Part shown: in pieces, positions 1-5,568 of the stretch
Layout of the letters: every line of letters begins with the position of its first letter
Numbering within the stretch: the stretch's first letter is position 1
Assembly: GCA_900772695.1 (NCBI GenBank)
Contig: CAAGRO010000303.1
Location: 1-6,556, forward strand
Direction: 5' to 3'
Source: an uncultured Oribacterium sp.
GTDB taxonomy: Bacteria > Bacillota > Clostridia > Lachnospirales > Lachnospiraceae
Length of the DNA stretch: 6,556 nucleotides
Notes under the pieces: generated by a model
Told to the model about the DNA's origin: nothing
Seen by the model: the letters and a program-made list of their open reading frames with translations, nothing else
Databases searched by the model: none
Program-made: the position numbers and the translations under genes

Positions 1-292
1 AGCGGCCGAGTTCGCGGATCTCAGCATCCTCACAGCGGATAATTCCCGTGATGAGGAGACGACGGACATCATCGCGGATATCAAGTCTACCCTCGTCCCG
101 GCCGGCGGACACTATGTTGAGATTCCGGATCGCCGGGAGGCCATCGAATATGCGATGACCCATGCCGAGAAGGGCGACATGATCGCCGTGATCGGAAAGG
201 GACATGAGGACTACCAGGAGGTGAAGGGCGTGCGTACCCACTTCCTCGACCGGGAGGTCATCCTCGAGACAGCAGCGAAGTATAAGCTCTGA
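1..292 (+). CDS. murE: UDP-N-acetylmuramyl-tripeptide synthetase MurE, C-terminal fragment
   Basis: The reading frame is open from base 2 and stops with TGA at 290-292, giving the last 96 residues of a protein whose start lies outside the window. MurE is a cytoplasmic ATP-dependent Mur ligase that adds the third stem-peptide residue (usually meso-diaminopimelate or L-lysine) to UDP-MurNAc-L-Ala-D-Glu. The fragment is the C-terminal Mur ligase domain. It shows TADNSRDE (DNSR at 38-49), aligned to the DNPR motif that contacts the third amino acid in DAP-adding enzymes, then IPDRREAIEYAM, and the family signature GKGHEDYQ (about 194-217). The ending AAKYKL is a normal MurE end position. Ser replaces the usual Pro of DNPR; Asn and Arg are kept, so DAP is the likelier substrate, but that is inference. 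murF follows directly, as in many cell-wall clusters. Identity is strong; the amino-acid specificity is not certain. Confidence 0.93.
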   Translation, partial: AAEFADLSILTADNSRDEETTDIIADIKSTLVPAGGHYVEIPDRREAIEYAMTHAEKGDMIAVIGKGHEDYQEVKGVRTHFLDREVILETAAKYKL

Positions 293-401
293 CAGCGGCG
301 TACATCGCCGGCTTTCACACCCGGGAGGATCACAGCCCCGGGCATAACGTGATGCTGCATGGCGTCAGCGACCAGCAGTACAGACTTTCATGGAGAACAG
401 A
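293..401 (+). other. murE-murF intergenic leader with two short inverted repeats
   Basis: This 109-base gap is the longest inside the murE-to-fmt block. It holds CGGCG-TACAT-CGCCG (296-310, perfect 5-bp arms) and a CCCGGG pair (320-325 and 337-342, 11-base loop). Neither is followed by a T tract, so neither looks like an intrinsic terminator. GGGAGGA at 323-329 resembles a Shine-Dalgarno but has no start codon at a usable distance. I see no convincing -35/-10 pair. It could be a leader that modulates murF translation or simply spacer; the sequence does not decide. Confidence 0.4.
392..395 (+). promoter_or_regulatory. Shine-Dalgarno GGAG that decides the murF start
   Basis: GGAG at 392-395 lies six bases before ATG 402. 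The other in-frame ATG, at 390, has no purine-rich site upstream (the preceding bases are CAGTACAGACTTTC), and an in-frame TAA at 345-347 blocks longer forms. The GGAG itself overlaps the ATG at 390. This supports initiation at 402. Confidence 0.6.
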
Positions 402-1751
402 ATGAACACAGCGGATATCAGTTTCGGATTCAGTGACGAGGGCATCGAGGAGATCGTGCTCGACTCGCGTAAGAAAATGCAGCATGCCCTCTTCGTGCCG
501 ATCATCGGTGAGCACAGCGACGGACATGATTATATCGACATGGCCATCGCGAACGGCGCGGTCGCCGTGCTCAGCTCCCGTCCGATCGAAGCGATGCAGG
601 CGAAGCACCCGGCGGTCCGCTTCTACCAGGTCCCGGACACGACGAAGGCGCTGCAGGAGATCGGTTACATGGAGCGGAAGAAGTTCCACGGCACCGTGAT
701 CGGCGTCACCGGTTCGGTCGGGAAGACCACGACCCGCAGCATGATCGCGACCGCGATCGCGGCCGGTAAGAAGGTCTTCCAGACGGCGGGCAATGCGAAC
801 TCCCAGGTGGGCGTACCGATCACCATGTTCCAGATGGCGCGCTCCGGTGCGGAGGCAGCGGTCATCGAGCTCGGCATGTCCGAGCCGGGAGAGATGACCC
901 GGATCGCGCAGATCGCCTGTGTCGATATGGCGGTGATGACGAACATCGGCATCGCGCACATCGAGCAGCTGAAGACTCAGGAGAACATTCTCAGGGAAAA
1001 GCTGCACATCCTCGACGGCATGCGGGAGGGCGGTGCACTGTACCTCAACATGGACGACGCGATCCTCTCGAAGCTGACGCTCGAGGAGATTCATGCCTTC
1101 GGTATCGCGACGGAGCAGACGATCGAGCTTCGTTCTTATGAAATGAAGGATTATGATCTTCACCTTATGGTGAAGGGCAGCCACATGCTTCAGAATGCCT
1201 CGGCCGCGATGCACATCGCGACGACACTCGGTGTCGAGGAGGCGGCTGCGCAGCATGCGCTCGAGAACTTCTCCGGGCTCGCCGGCCGTGGCGCGACCTT
1301 CCGTACGAAGGAGGGCGTCCTCGTCATCGATGATGCCTATAACGCGTCGCCGGCATCCATGAAGGCAGGGCTCGAGGCCCTCGCCTCTCTCGAGGGAAAA
1401 CGGCACATCGCGGTGCTCGCCGACATGCTCGAGCTCGGTGAAAAGACGCTGGACTACCACCGTGAGGTAGGAAGCTACCTCGCGACCCTGCCGATCGATG
1501 CGGTCTTCTTGTACGGAGAGCGTGCCGCTGCCATCGGCGAGGGCATACGGAACGCGGTCGCTGAGCCGCATAAACCGCTCGGGGACGAGGCCGCCCGCAG
1601 CATGCCGACGATTGAATACTTCACGGATCTCCAGGAGCTCCGCAACACCCTTCACGCCATCGCCTGCAGTGGGGATGTCATCCTCTTCAAGGGCTCGAAC
1701 AGCATGAAGCTGTCCGAGATCGTGCGTGATTTCAAACAGGAACAGGCCTGA
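402..1751 (+). CDS. murF: UDP-N-acetylmuramoyl-tripeptide--D-alanyl-D-alanine ligase MurF
   Basis: MurF is a cytoplasmic ligase that uses ATP to join D-Ala-D-Ala to the UDP-MurNAc-tripeptide, completing the pentapeptide precursor made by the upstream MurE. The 449-residue product has the three Mur ligase domains. The N-terminal substrate domain contains VLDSR and LFVPIIGEHSDGHD (about 19-43). The central ATPase domain has the P-loop GVTGSVGKTTT (101-111), then ELGMSEPGEM (156-165) and NIGIAHIE (181-188). The C-terminal domain has DDAYNASPASM (310-320), AVLADMLELG and KGSNSM (430-435), where many relatives read GSRxM. Length is normal (E. coli MurF is about 452), but the extreme N-terminus is roughly ten residues shorter than in E. 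coli. I chose ATG 402 on its Shine-Dalgarno; ATG 390 would add MENR. The TGA stop overlaps the priA ATG by one base, suggesting translational coupling. Confidence 0.95.
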   Translation: MNTADISFGFSDEGIEEIVLDSRKKMQHALFVPIIGEHSDGHDYIDMAIANGAVAVLSSRPIEAMQAKHPAVRFYQVPDTTKALQEIGYMERKKFHGTVIGVTGSVGKTTTRSMIATAIAAGKKVFQTAGNANSQVGVPITMFQMARSGAEAAVIELGMSEPGEMTRIAQIACVDMAVMTNIGIAHIEQLKTQENILREKLHILDGMREGGALYLNMDDAILSKLTLEEIHAFGIATEQTIELRSYEMKDYDLHLMVKGSHMLQNASAAMHIATTLGVEEAAAQHALENFSGLAGRGATFRTKEGVLVIDDAYNASPASMKAGLEALASLEGKRHIAVLADMLELGEKTLDYHREVGSYLATLPIDAVFLYGERAAAIGEGIRNAVAEPHKPLGDEAARSMPTIEYFTDLQELRNTLHAIACSGDVILFKGSNSMKLSEIVRDFKQEQA

Positions 1752-3880
1752 TGTACGCAGAAATCATCATTGACATCACAAATGAAGCACTGGACCGTGC
1801 CTATACCTATCACATTCCGGAGGGCGTGGACCTTCACGTAGGGGATCGTGTCACGATCCCCTTTGGTGCGTCCAATGCAGAGAAAACCGGCTACGTCGTC
1901 GGTCTGCGGGAAACCTTCGACTATGACCCGTCGAAGGTGAAGGACATCGCCGCGGTGATTCCGGATGCCATCTCCGTACAGGAGCAGCTCATCCACCTCG
2001 CTGCCTGGATGTCGAGCGAATACGGGACGACGATGAACCAGTGCCTGAAGACGGTGCTGCCGGTCCGCCGGACCGTGCGAAAGAACGCCCGCCGTATCGA
2101 TCCGATCCTCATGTATCAGAACGAACAGGATGAGTACCACGAGCTGAATCCGGCCCAGGCACGGGCTGCCGAAGTGGTCATCGCGGGGTATCAGGCCTGT
2201 GTAGCGAAGCGTACGGCTTCGCCGGGCACGGATGTGCCGGGAGATACGGAGGCAGCGGCGCAGGAGAGCACCGGGACGCCTGCATTGGCCGAAGAGAAGG
2301 CAGCGGTCGAAGGCGCATCGGCGGATGGTAATACCGTGCCGCGCTATCTGCTGCACGGCATCACGGGCTCCGGGAAAACCGAGGTCTACCTTCACATCAT
2401 GGAGGAGGTCATCCGGCGCGGCGACCAGGTGATCCTGCTGATCCCGGAGATCTCGCTTACCTACCAGACGGTGCGCCGCGTTTCGACCCGCTTTCAGGGC
2501 CGAGTCGCGATCCTGAATTCACGGATGAGCATCGGCGAGCGCTTCGAGCAGTATACGAAGTGTGAGCGCGGCGAGGTCAATGTCCTCATCGGTCCACGCT
2601 CCGCCGTGTTTGCGCCGTTCGAGCGCCTCGGGCTGATCATCATGGACGAGGAGCATGAGTCGGCGTACAAGTCGGAGACGGCACCCCGCTACGAGACGCG
2701 GGATGTCGCGTATGAGCGGGCACGTCTCGCGGGCTGTCCGGTGCTCTATGGCTCGGCGACGCCGTCTCTTACGATTTACAGTGCCGCCCTCCGGGGGGAG
2801 GTGCAGCTGCTCGAGCTGCTGGCGCGGGCCCATGCCGGCGCGCAGCTGGCGAGGACCGAGATCATCGACCTCCGTGAGGAGCTGGCGAAGGGGAACCGGA
2901 GCATCCTCTCGGAGCGGCTCTATACGCTCATGCAGGAGAAGCTCGAGAAGAAGGAGCAGATCATGCTGTTCATGAACCGGCGCGGCTACTCGAATTTCGT
3001 GTCCTGCCGGAGCTGCGGTGAGGCGCTGAAGTGCCCGCATTGCGATATCACCCTCACTCTCCACCGGGATGGCTCCCTACGCTGCCACTACTGTGGCTAC
3101 CAGACACGGCTCATGAAGCTCTGTCCGAGCTGCGGCAGCCCGTACCTCGCGCCCTTCGGCTTCGGGACGGAGAAGCTCGAGAGCTATGTGAAGAAGGTCT
3201 TCCCGACGGCGTCGGTACTCCGTATGGATGCGGATACGACGAAGCGGAAGGGGGACCACGAGCGTATCCTCGAGAAGTTCCGGAAGCACCAGGCCGACAT
3301 CTTGATCGGTACCCAGATGATCGTCAAGGGACATGACTTCCCGGATGTGACCCTCGTCGGGCTGATCGCTGCGGACCTCAATCTTTCGGCACCGGACTTC
3401 AAGGCCTCGGAACGCACCTTCCAGCTGCTGACCCAGGCAGCCGGGCGGGCAGGACGTGGTGCGCAGGCCGGTACGGTCATCATCCAGACCTATCAGCCGG
3501 ATCACTATGCGATCGTGCTGTCGAAGCGGCAGGACTACAAGGCCTTCTACGAAAAGGAGTTCCGCTTCCGGAAGCTGATGGGCTATCCGCCGACGGAGCG
3601 CCTCATGACGATCCAGCTCGCCAGCAAGGATGAGGACTTTCTCTCCATGGTGAGTGCCGCTGCGGCGGAGGGCTTCCAGCTCGACTGCAGTGCCGAGGGT
3701 GCGGAGCTGATCGGTCCGCTCGAGGCCTCGGTCTACCGGATCAACGACGTCTATCGAAAAATCGTCTATATCAAACACCCGTCCCATGATATAATCATCA
3801 GGTTACGGGATCGTTTTACCGAACGTGTACGTCAGCACGACCGTCGCGGACTCGTGCTGTTAAATTATGATTTACAGTAG
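1751..3880 (+). CDS. priA: Primosomal replication restart helicase PriA
   Basis: PriA is a superfamily 2 DNA helicase that recognises stalled forks and starts reassembly of the replisome. The 709-residue product has an N-terminal 3'-DNA-end-binding domain (1 to about 105, starting YAEIIIDI, with AYTYHIP and GDRVTIPFG). The helicase follows: a Q-like motif ELNPAQARAA (131-140), Walker A GITGSGKT (203-210), DEEH (299-302), GSATP (334-338), GTQMIVKGHDF (520-530) and QAAGRAGRG (562-570). Eight zinc-binding cysteines lie at 419, 422, 428, 431, 445, 448, 458 and 461, and the C-terminal domain is present. Two oddities stand out. Only about 25 residues separate the 3'-end-binding domain from the Q-like motif, where other PriA proteins carry a winged-helix domain. 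In addition, residues about 148-197 are an Ala/Glu/Thr-rich stretch not typical before Walker A. Catalytic motifs are intact, so the enzyme is probably active. Its ATG overlaps the murF stop (TGATG), with only a weak AGG upstream. Confidence 0.96.
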   Translation: MYAEIIIDITNEALDRAYTYHIPEGVDLHVGDRVTIPFGASNAEKTGYVVGLRETFDYDPSKVKDIAAVIPDAISVQEQLIHLAAWMSSEYGTTMNQCLKTVLPVRRTVRKNARRIDPILMYQNEQDEYHELNPAQARAAEVVIAGYQACVAKRTASPGTDVPGDTEAAAQESTGTPALAEEKAAVEGASADGNTVPRYLLHGITGSGKTEVYLHIMEEVIRRGDQVILLIPEISLTYQTVRRVSTRFQGRVAILNSRMSIGERFEQYTKCERGEVNVLIGPRSAVFAPFERLGLIIMDEEHESAYKSETAPRYETRDVAYERARLAGCPVLYGSATPSLTIYSAALRGEVQLLELLARAHAGAQLARTEIIDLREELAKGNRSILSERLYTLMQEKLEKKEQIMLFMNRRGYSNFVSCRSCGEALKCPHCDITLTLHRDGSLRCHYCGYQTRLMKLCPSCGSPYLAPFGFGTEKLESYVKKVFPTASVLRMDADTTKRKGDHERILEKFRKHQADILIGTQMIVKGHDFPDVTLVGLIAADLNLSAPDFKASERTFQLLTQAAGRAGRGAQAGTVIIQTYQPDHYAIVLSKRQDYKAFYEKEFRFRKLMGYPPTERLMTIQLASKDEDFLSMVSAAAAEGFQLDCSAEGAELIGPLEASVYRINDVYRKIVYIKHPSHDIIIRLRDRFTERVRQHDRRGLVLLNYDLQ
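2204..2222. repeat. Perfect inverted repeat inside the priA linker insertion
   Basis: GCGAAGC (2204-2210) and GCTTCGC (2216-2222) are exact reverse complements separated by five bases (GTACG). The 7-bp hairpin lies at the beginning of the low-complexity segment encoding about residues 148-197 of PriA. It may be chance in GC-rich DNA or a trace of how the insertion arose. Confidence 0.5.
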
Positions 3881-3882
3881 TT

Positions 3883-3888
3883 AGGAGA
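3883..3888 (+). promoter_or_regulatory. Ribosome binding site for def
   Basis: AGGAGA at 3883-3888 lies five bases before ATG 3894 and just after the priA TAG at 3878-3880. It supports the def start and independent ribosome loading within the operon. Confidence 0.8.
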
Positions 3889-3893
3889 GTATT

Positions 3894-4397
3894 ATGGCAT
3901 TAAGAACCATTCGTGAAATTGGAGACCCGATTCTGGAGAAGGAGTGTAAGCCGCTGAAGGCGGTGACGGATCGTACCGTCGACCTCATCAACGACATGTT
4001 TGAAACCATGTATGCGGCGAACGGCGTCGGTCTCGCGGCTCCGCAGGTCGGCATCCTTCGTCAGCTCTTCGTCATCGATATCGGTGATGGTCAGCGCTAT
4101 ATCTGTATCAATCCGACGGTGACCCCGATCGGCGACGAGACCCAGACCGGTGACGAGGGTTGTCTGTCCGTTCCGGGCAAGCAGGGCGTGGTGACGAGAG
4201 CGATGAAGGTGCACGTCGAGGCACTCGATGCGAACATGCAGCCGTATGCCTTCGACTGTGAGGGCCTGCTCGCACGTGCGATGGCGCACGAGAACGACCA
4301 CCTGCACGGTATCCTCTACACCTCGAAGGTCGAGGGGGAGCTCGAGGATGTAGAGTACGAGAGCCTCGACGAGGAGGAGCTCGAGGACTTCGAGTAA
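3894..4397 (+). CDS. def: Peptide deformylase
   Basis: Peptide deformylase removes the N-formyl group from the initiator methionine of nascent proteins at the ribosome, undoing the modification that depends on the product of the next gene, fmt. The 167-residue protein has the three family motifs: GVGLAAPQ (44-51, motif 1), EGCLS (88-92, with metal-ligand Cys90) and HENDH (132-136, the HExxH metal site with catalytic Glu133). The EGCLS form and the overall length fit a type 1 enzyme. After the catalytic domain comes a strongly acidic tail (about 147-167, ending EEELEDFE), which could extend over the surface or contact a partner; its role is not known from the sequence. It sits 13 bases after priA and 12 before fmt, in the common priA-def-fmt order, and is most likely co-transcribed with both. 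Confidence 0.97.
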   Translation: MALRTIREIGDPILEKECKPLKAVTDRTVDLINDMFETMYAANGVGLAAPQVGILRQLFVIDIGDGQRYICINPTVTPIGDETQTGDEGCLSVPGKQGVVTRAMKVHVEALDANMQPYAFDCEGLLARAMAHENDHLHGILYTSKVEGELEDVEYESLDEEELEDFE

Positions 4398-4398
4398 T

Positions 4399-4403
4399 GG
4401 AGG
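4399..4403 (+). promoter_or_regulatory. Ribosome binding site that selects the GTG start of fmt
   Basis: GGAGG at 4399-4403 is six bases before GTG 4410. The nearby ATG at 4405 reads ATG-AGG-TGA and stops at once, so GTG 4410 is the supported start; it gives the conserved N-terminus MKVIFMGTPDFA. Confidence 0.8.
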
Positions 4404-4409
4404 TATGAG

Positions 4410-5384
4410 GTGAAGGTTATTTTCATGGGAACACCGGATTTTGCGGTGGCGACGCTCGATGCACTGGTGAAGGCGGGGTATGAGATTCCGCTGGTGATTA
4501 CGCAGCCGGATCGTCCGAAGGGACGGCATGGGGAGGCACAGAAGAGTGATGTGCGTATCGCGGCGGAGGGCTACGGGATCCGGGTGGCGACACCGGAGCG
4601 GATCCGGAAGGATGAGGCGCTGAAGGCGGAGATGCGTGCGCTCGCACCGGATGTGATCGTGGTGACCGCGTTCGGACAGATCCTGCCGAAGGACATCCTC
4701 GAGATTCCGAAGTATGGCTGTGTCAATGTACACGCCTCCCTGCTTCCGAAGTACCGTGGTGCGGCACCGGTGCAGTGGGCTGTGCTGAACGGGGATGCCG
4801 AGTCGGGCGTGACGACCATGCAGATGGACGAGGGCCTCGATACCGGTGATATCCTGATGATGAAGCGGATTCCGCTCGATGCGAAAGAAACCGGCGGCAC
4901 GCTTTTCGATAAGCTGGCGAAGCTCGGCGGAGAGCTCATCGTGGAGACCCTCGAGGGGCTTGAGGCCGGCAGCATCACGCCGGTCGCGCAGGATGCTTCA
5001 CAGGCGACGAAGGTCGGTCTCTTTACAAAGACCTCCGGTCGCATCGACTGGACGGAGGATGCCGTGGTCATCGAGCGGAAGATCCGCGGACTCAATCCAT
5101 GGCCGTCCGCCTACAGCTTTCTCGGCGGGAAGCAGCTGAAGCTCTGGGATGCCGATGTGCTGACCGACGAAGAGTGTAAGCAGTATCCGCTGCCGGAGGT
5201 AGCCGTGATGATGCCGGAGCGGGACACGGCGATGCCGGAGGGCACGAAGGCAGGTCATGTCTATGCCGACCAGAAGATGCTGGTGGTGCGCTGTGGTCAC
5301 GGTGCGCTTCGCATTCAGGAACTCCAGCTCGAGGGTAAGAAGCGGATGAAGACCGAGGATTTCCTTCGCGGACATCGTTTCTGA
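4410..5384 (+). CDS. fmt: Methionyl-tRNA formyltransferase
   Basis: Fmt transfers a formyl group from 10-formyltetrahydrofolate to Met-tRNA(fMet) so that it can act as initiator; the product of the preceding def gene later removes that group. The 324-residue protein opens with the conserved VIFMGTPDFAV. The folate-binding catalytic core reads NVHASLLPKYRGAAP (106-120, with Asn106 and His108 as expected catalytic residues) followed by MDEGLDTGD (139-147, with Asp144). The C-terminal tRNA-binding domain includes KIRGLNPWPSAYS and the family ending LEGKKRMKTEDFLRG. Between about 251 and 281 it has more residues than I expect for this domain (LTDEECKQYP through MPEGTKAG), and it ends abruptly after GHRF. 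Neither touches the active site. Initiation is at GTG. Transcription probably runs from the upstream genes. Confidence 0.97.
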   Translation: MKVIFMGTPDFAVATLDALVKAGYEIPLVITQPDRPKGRHGEAQKSDVRIAAEGYGIRVATPERIRKDEALKAEMRALAPDVIVVTAFGQILPKDILEIPKYGCVNVHASLLPKYRGAAPVQWAVLNGDAESGVTTMQMDEGLDTGDILMMKRIPLDAKETGGTLFDKLAKLGGELIVETLEGLEAGSITPVAQDASQATKVGLFTKTSGRIDWTEDAVVIERKIRGLNPWPSAYSFLGGKQLKLWDADVLTDEECKQYPLPEVAVMMPERDTAMPEGTKAGHVYADQKMLVVRCGHGALRIQELQLEGKKRMKTEDFLRGHRF

Positions 5385-5405
5385 ATCTTCAGATAAAGTT
5401 CAGAA
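5379..5405. repeat. TTCTGAA/TTCAGAA inverted repeat at the end of fmt
   Basis: TTCTGAA (5379-5385, across the fmt stop codon) is complementary to TTCAGAA (5399-5405). A third copy of the core, TTCAGA at 5388-5393, lies between them and can compete for the first arm. The stems are short and AT-rich with no T tract, so terminator function is doubtful. Confidence 0.35.
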
Positions 5406-5439
5406 TTTCAACATAAACTGATCACGAATATGTCGTACA

Positions 5440-5543
5440 CTGTAGGGCATAGAAAGAAGCTGTGCCTAAGGCACAGCTTTGAACACGTTCGCCACTAAGG
5501 CATCACGGGGACCCCCGCGCCCTACGGGCGGCACTCCCCCGTG
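5440..5543 (+). promoter_or_regulatory. Structured intergenic region or leader RNA with two mutually exclusive folds
   Basis: Fold A pairs GTAGGGC (5442-5448) with GCCCTAC (5519-5525), extendable by a T-G and a C-G pair to 5440/5527. It encloses the 5457-5479 hairpin and a CGGG-GACC-CCCG hairpin (5506-5517). Fold B pairs CACGGGG (5504-5510) with CCCCGTG (5537-5543) around a nested CGCCC-TAC-GGGCG hairpin (5518-5530), and so uses the same bases differently. The octamer CTAAGGCA occurs twice (5466-5473, 5495-5502). The B stem ends 12 bases before the ribosome binding site of the metallopeptidase gene. I recognise no known riboswitch class. It could be a cis-regulatory RNA or a palindromic intergenic repeat. 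Confidence 0.45.
5457..5479 (+). terminator. Perfect 10-bp hairpin downstream of fmt, possible weak terminator
   Basis: AAGCTGTGCC (5457-5466) and GGCACAGCTT (5470-5479) pair perfectly around a TAA loop. Only three T residues follow the G/C part of the stem (the last two are in the stem), then GAACACG, so the U tract of a classical intrinsic terminator is missing. Its place after fmt makes weak or conditional termination possible. It may equally be one stem of the larger structured leader around it. Confidence 0.45.
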
Positions 5544-5555
5544 CTATTAAATGGC

Positions 5556-5561
5556 AGGAGG
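5556..5561 (+). promoter_or_regulatory. Strong ribosome binding site for the zinc metallopeptidase gene
   Basis: AGGAGG at 5556-5561 is seven bases before ATG 5569, an ideal arrangement. The in-frame ATG at 5551 has no such site upstream and would place the AGGAGG inside the coding region, so 5569 is preferred. Confidence 0.85.
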
Positions 5562-5568
5562 AAACACT

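Noticed and set aside
390..401. ATG 390 as start of murF
   Set aside because: No Shine-Dalgarno precedes it, whereas GGAG at 392-395 fits ATG 402. It remains possible and changes only four residues.
352..405. 17-codon open frame (MLHGVSDQQYRLSWRTE) ending in TGA that overlaps the murF ATG (ATGA at 402-405)
   Set aside because: The overlap suggests translational coupling, but there is no usable Shine-Dalgarno (GGGAGGA at 323-329 is over 20 bases away) and nothing marks it as a real leader peptide.
330..1655. Long open frame (441 codons) on the - strand opposite murF
   Set aside because: It is antisense to a clear murF. The product is Arg/His/Leu/Asp-rich with no recognisable motifs, as expected for the mirror of a GC-rich, codon-biased gene.
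3077..3787. Open frame on the - strand opposite priA
   Set aside because: It mirrors the zinc-binding and C-terminal part of PriA and has no family features of its own.
3900..4733. Open frame on the - strand spanning def and the start of fmt
   Set aside because: It lies opposite two confidently identified genes, and its composition is typical of an antisense shadow.
5407..5441. Possible promoter after fmt (TTCAAC near 5407, TACACT near 5436)
   Set aside because: Spacing between the two hexamers is about 23 bases and both match the consensus poorly.
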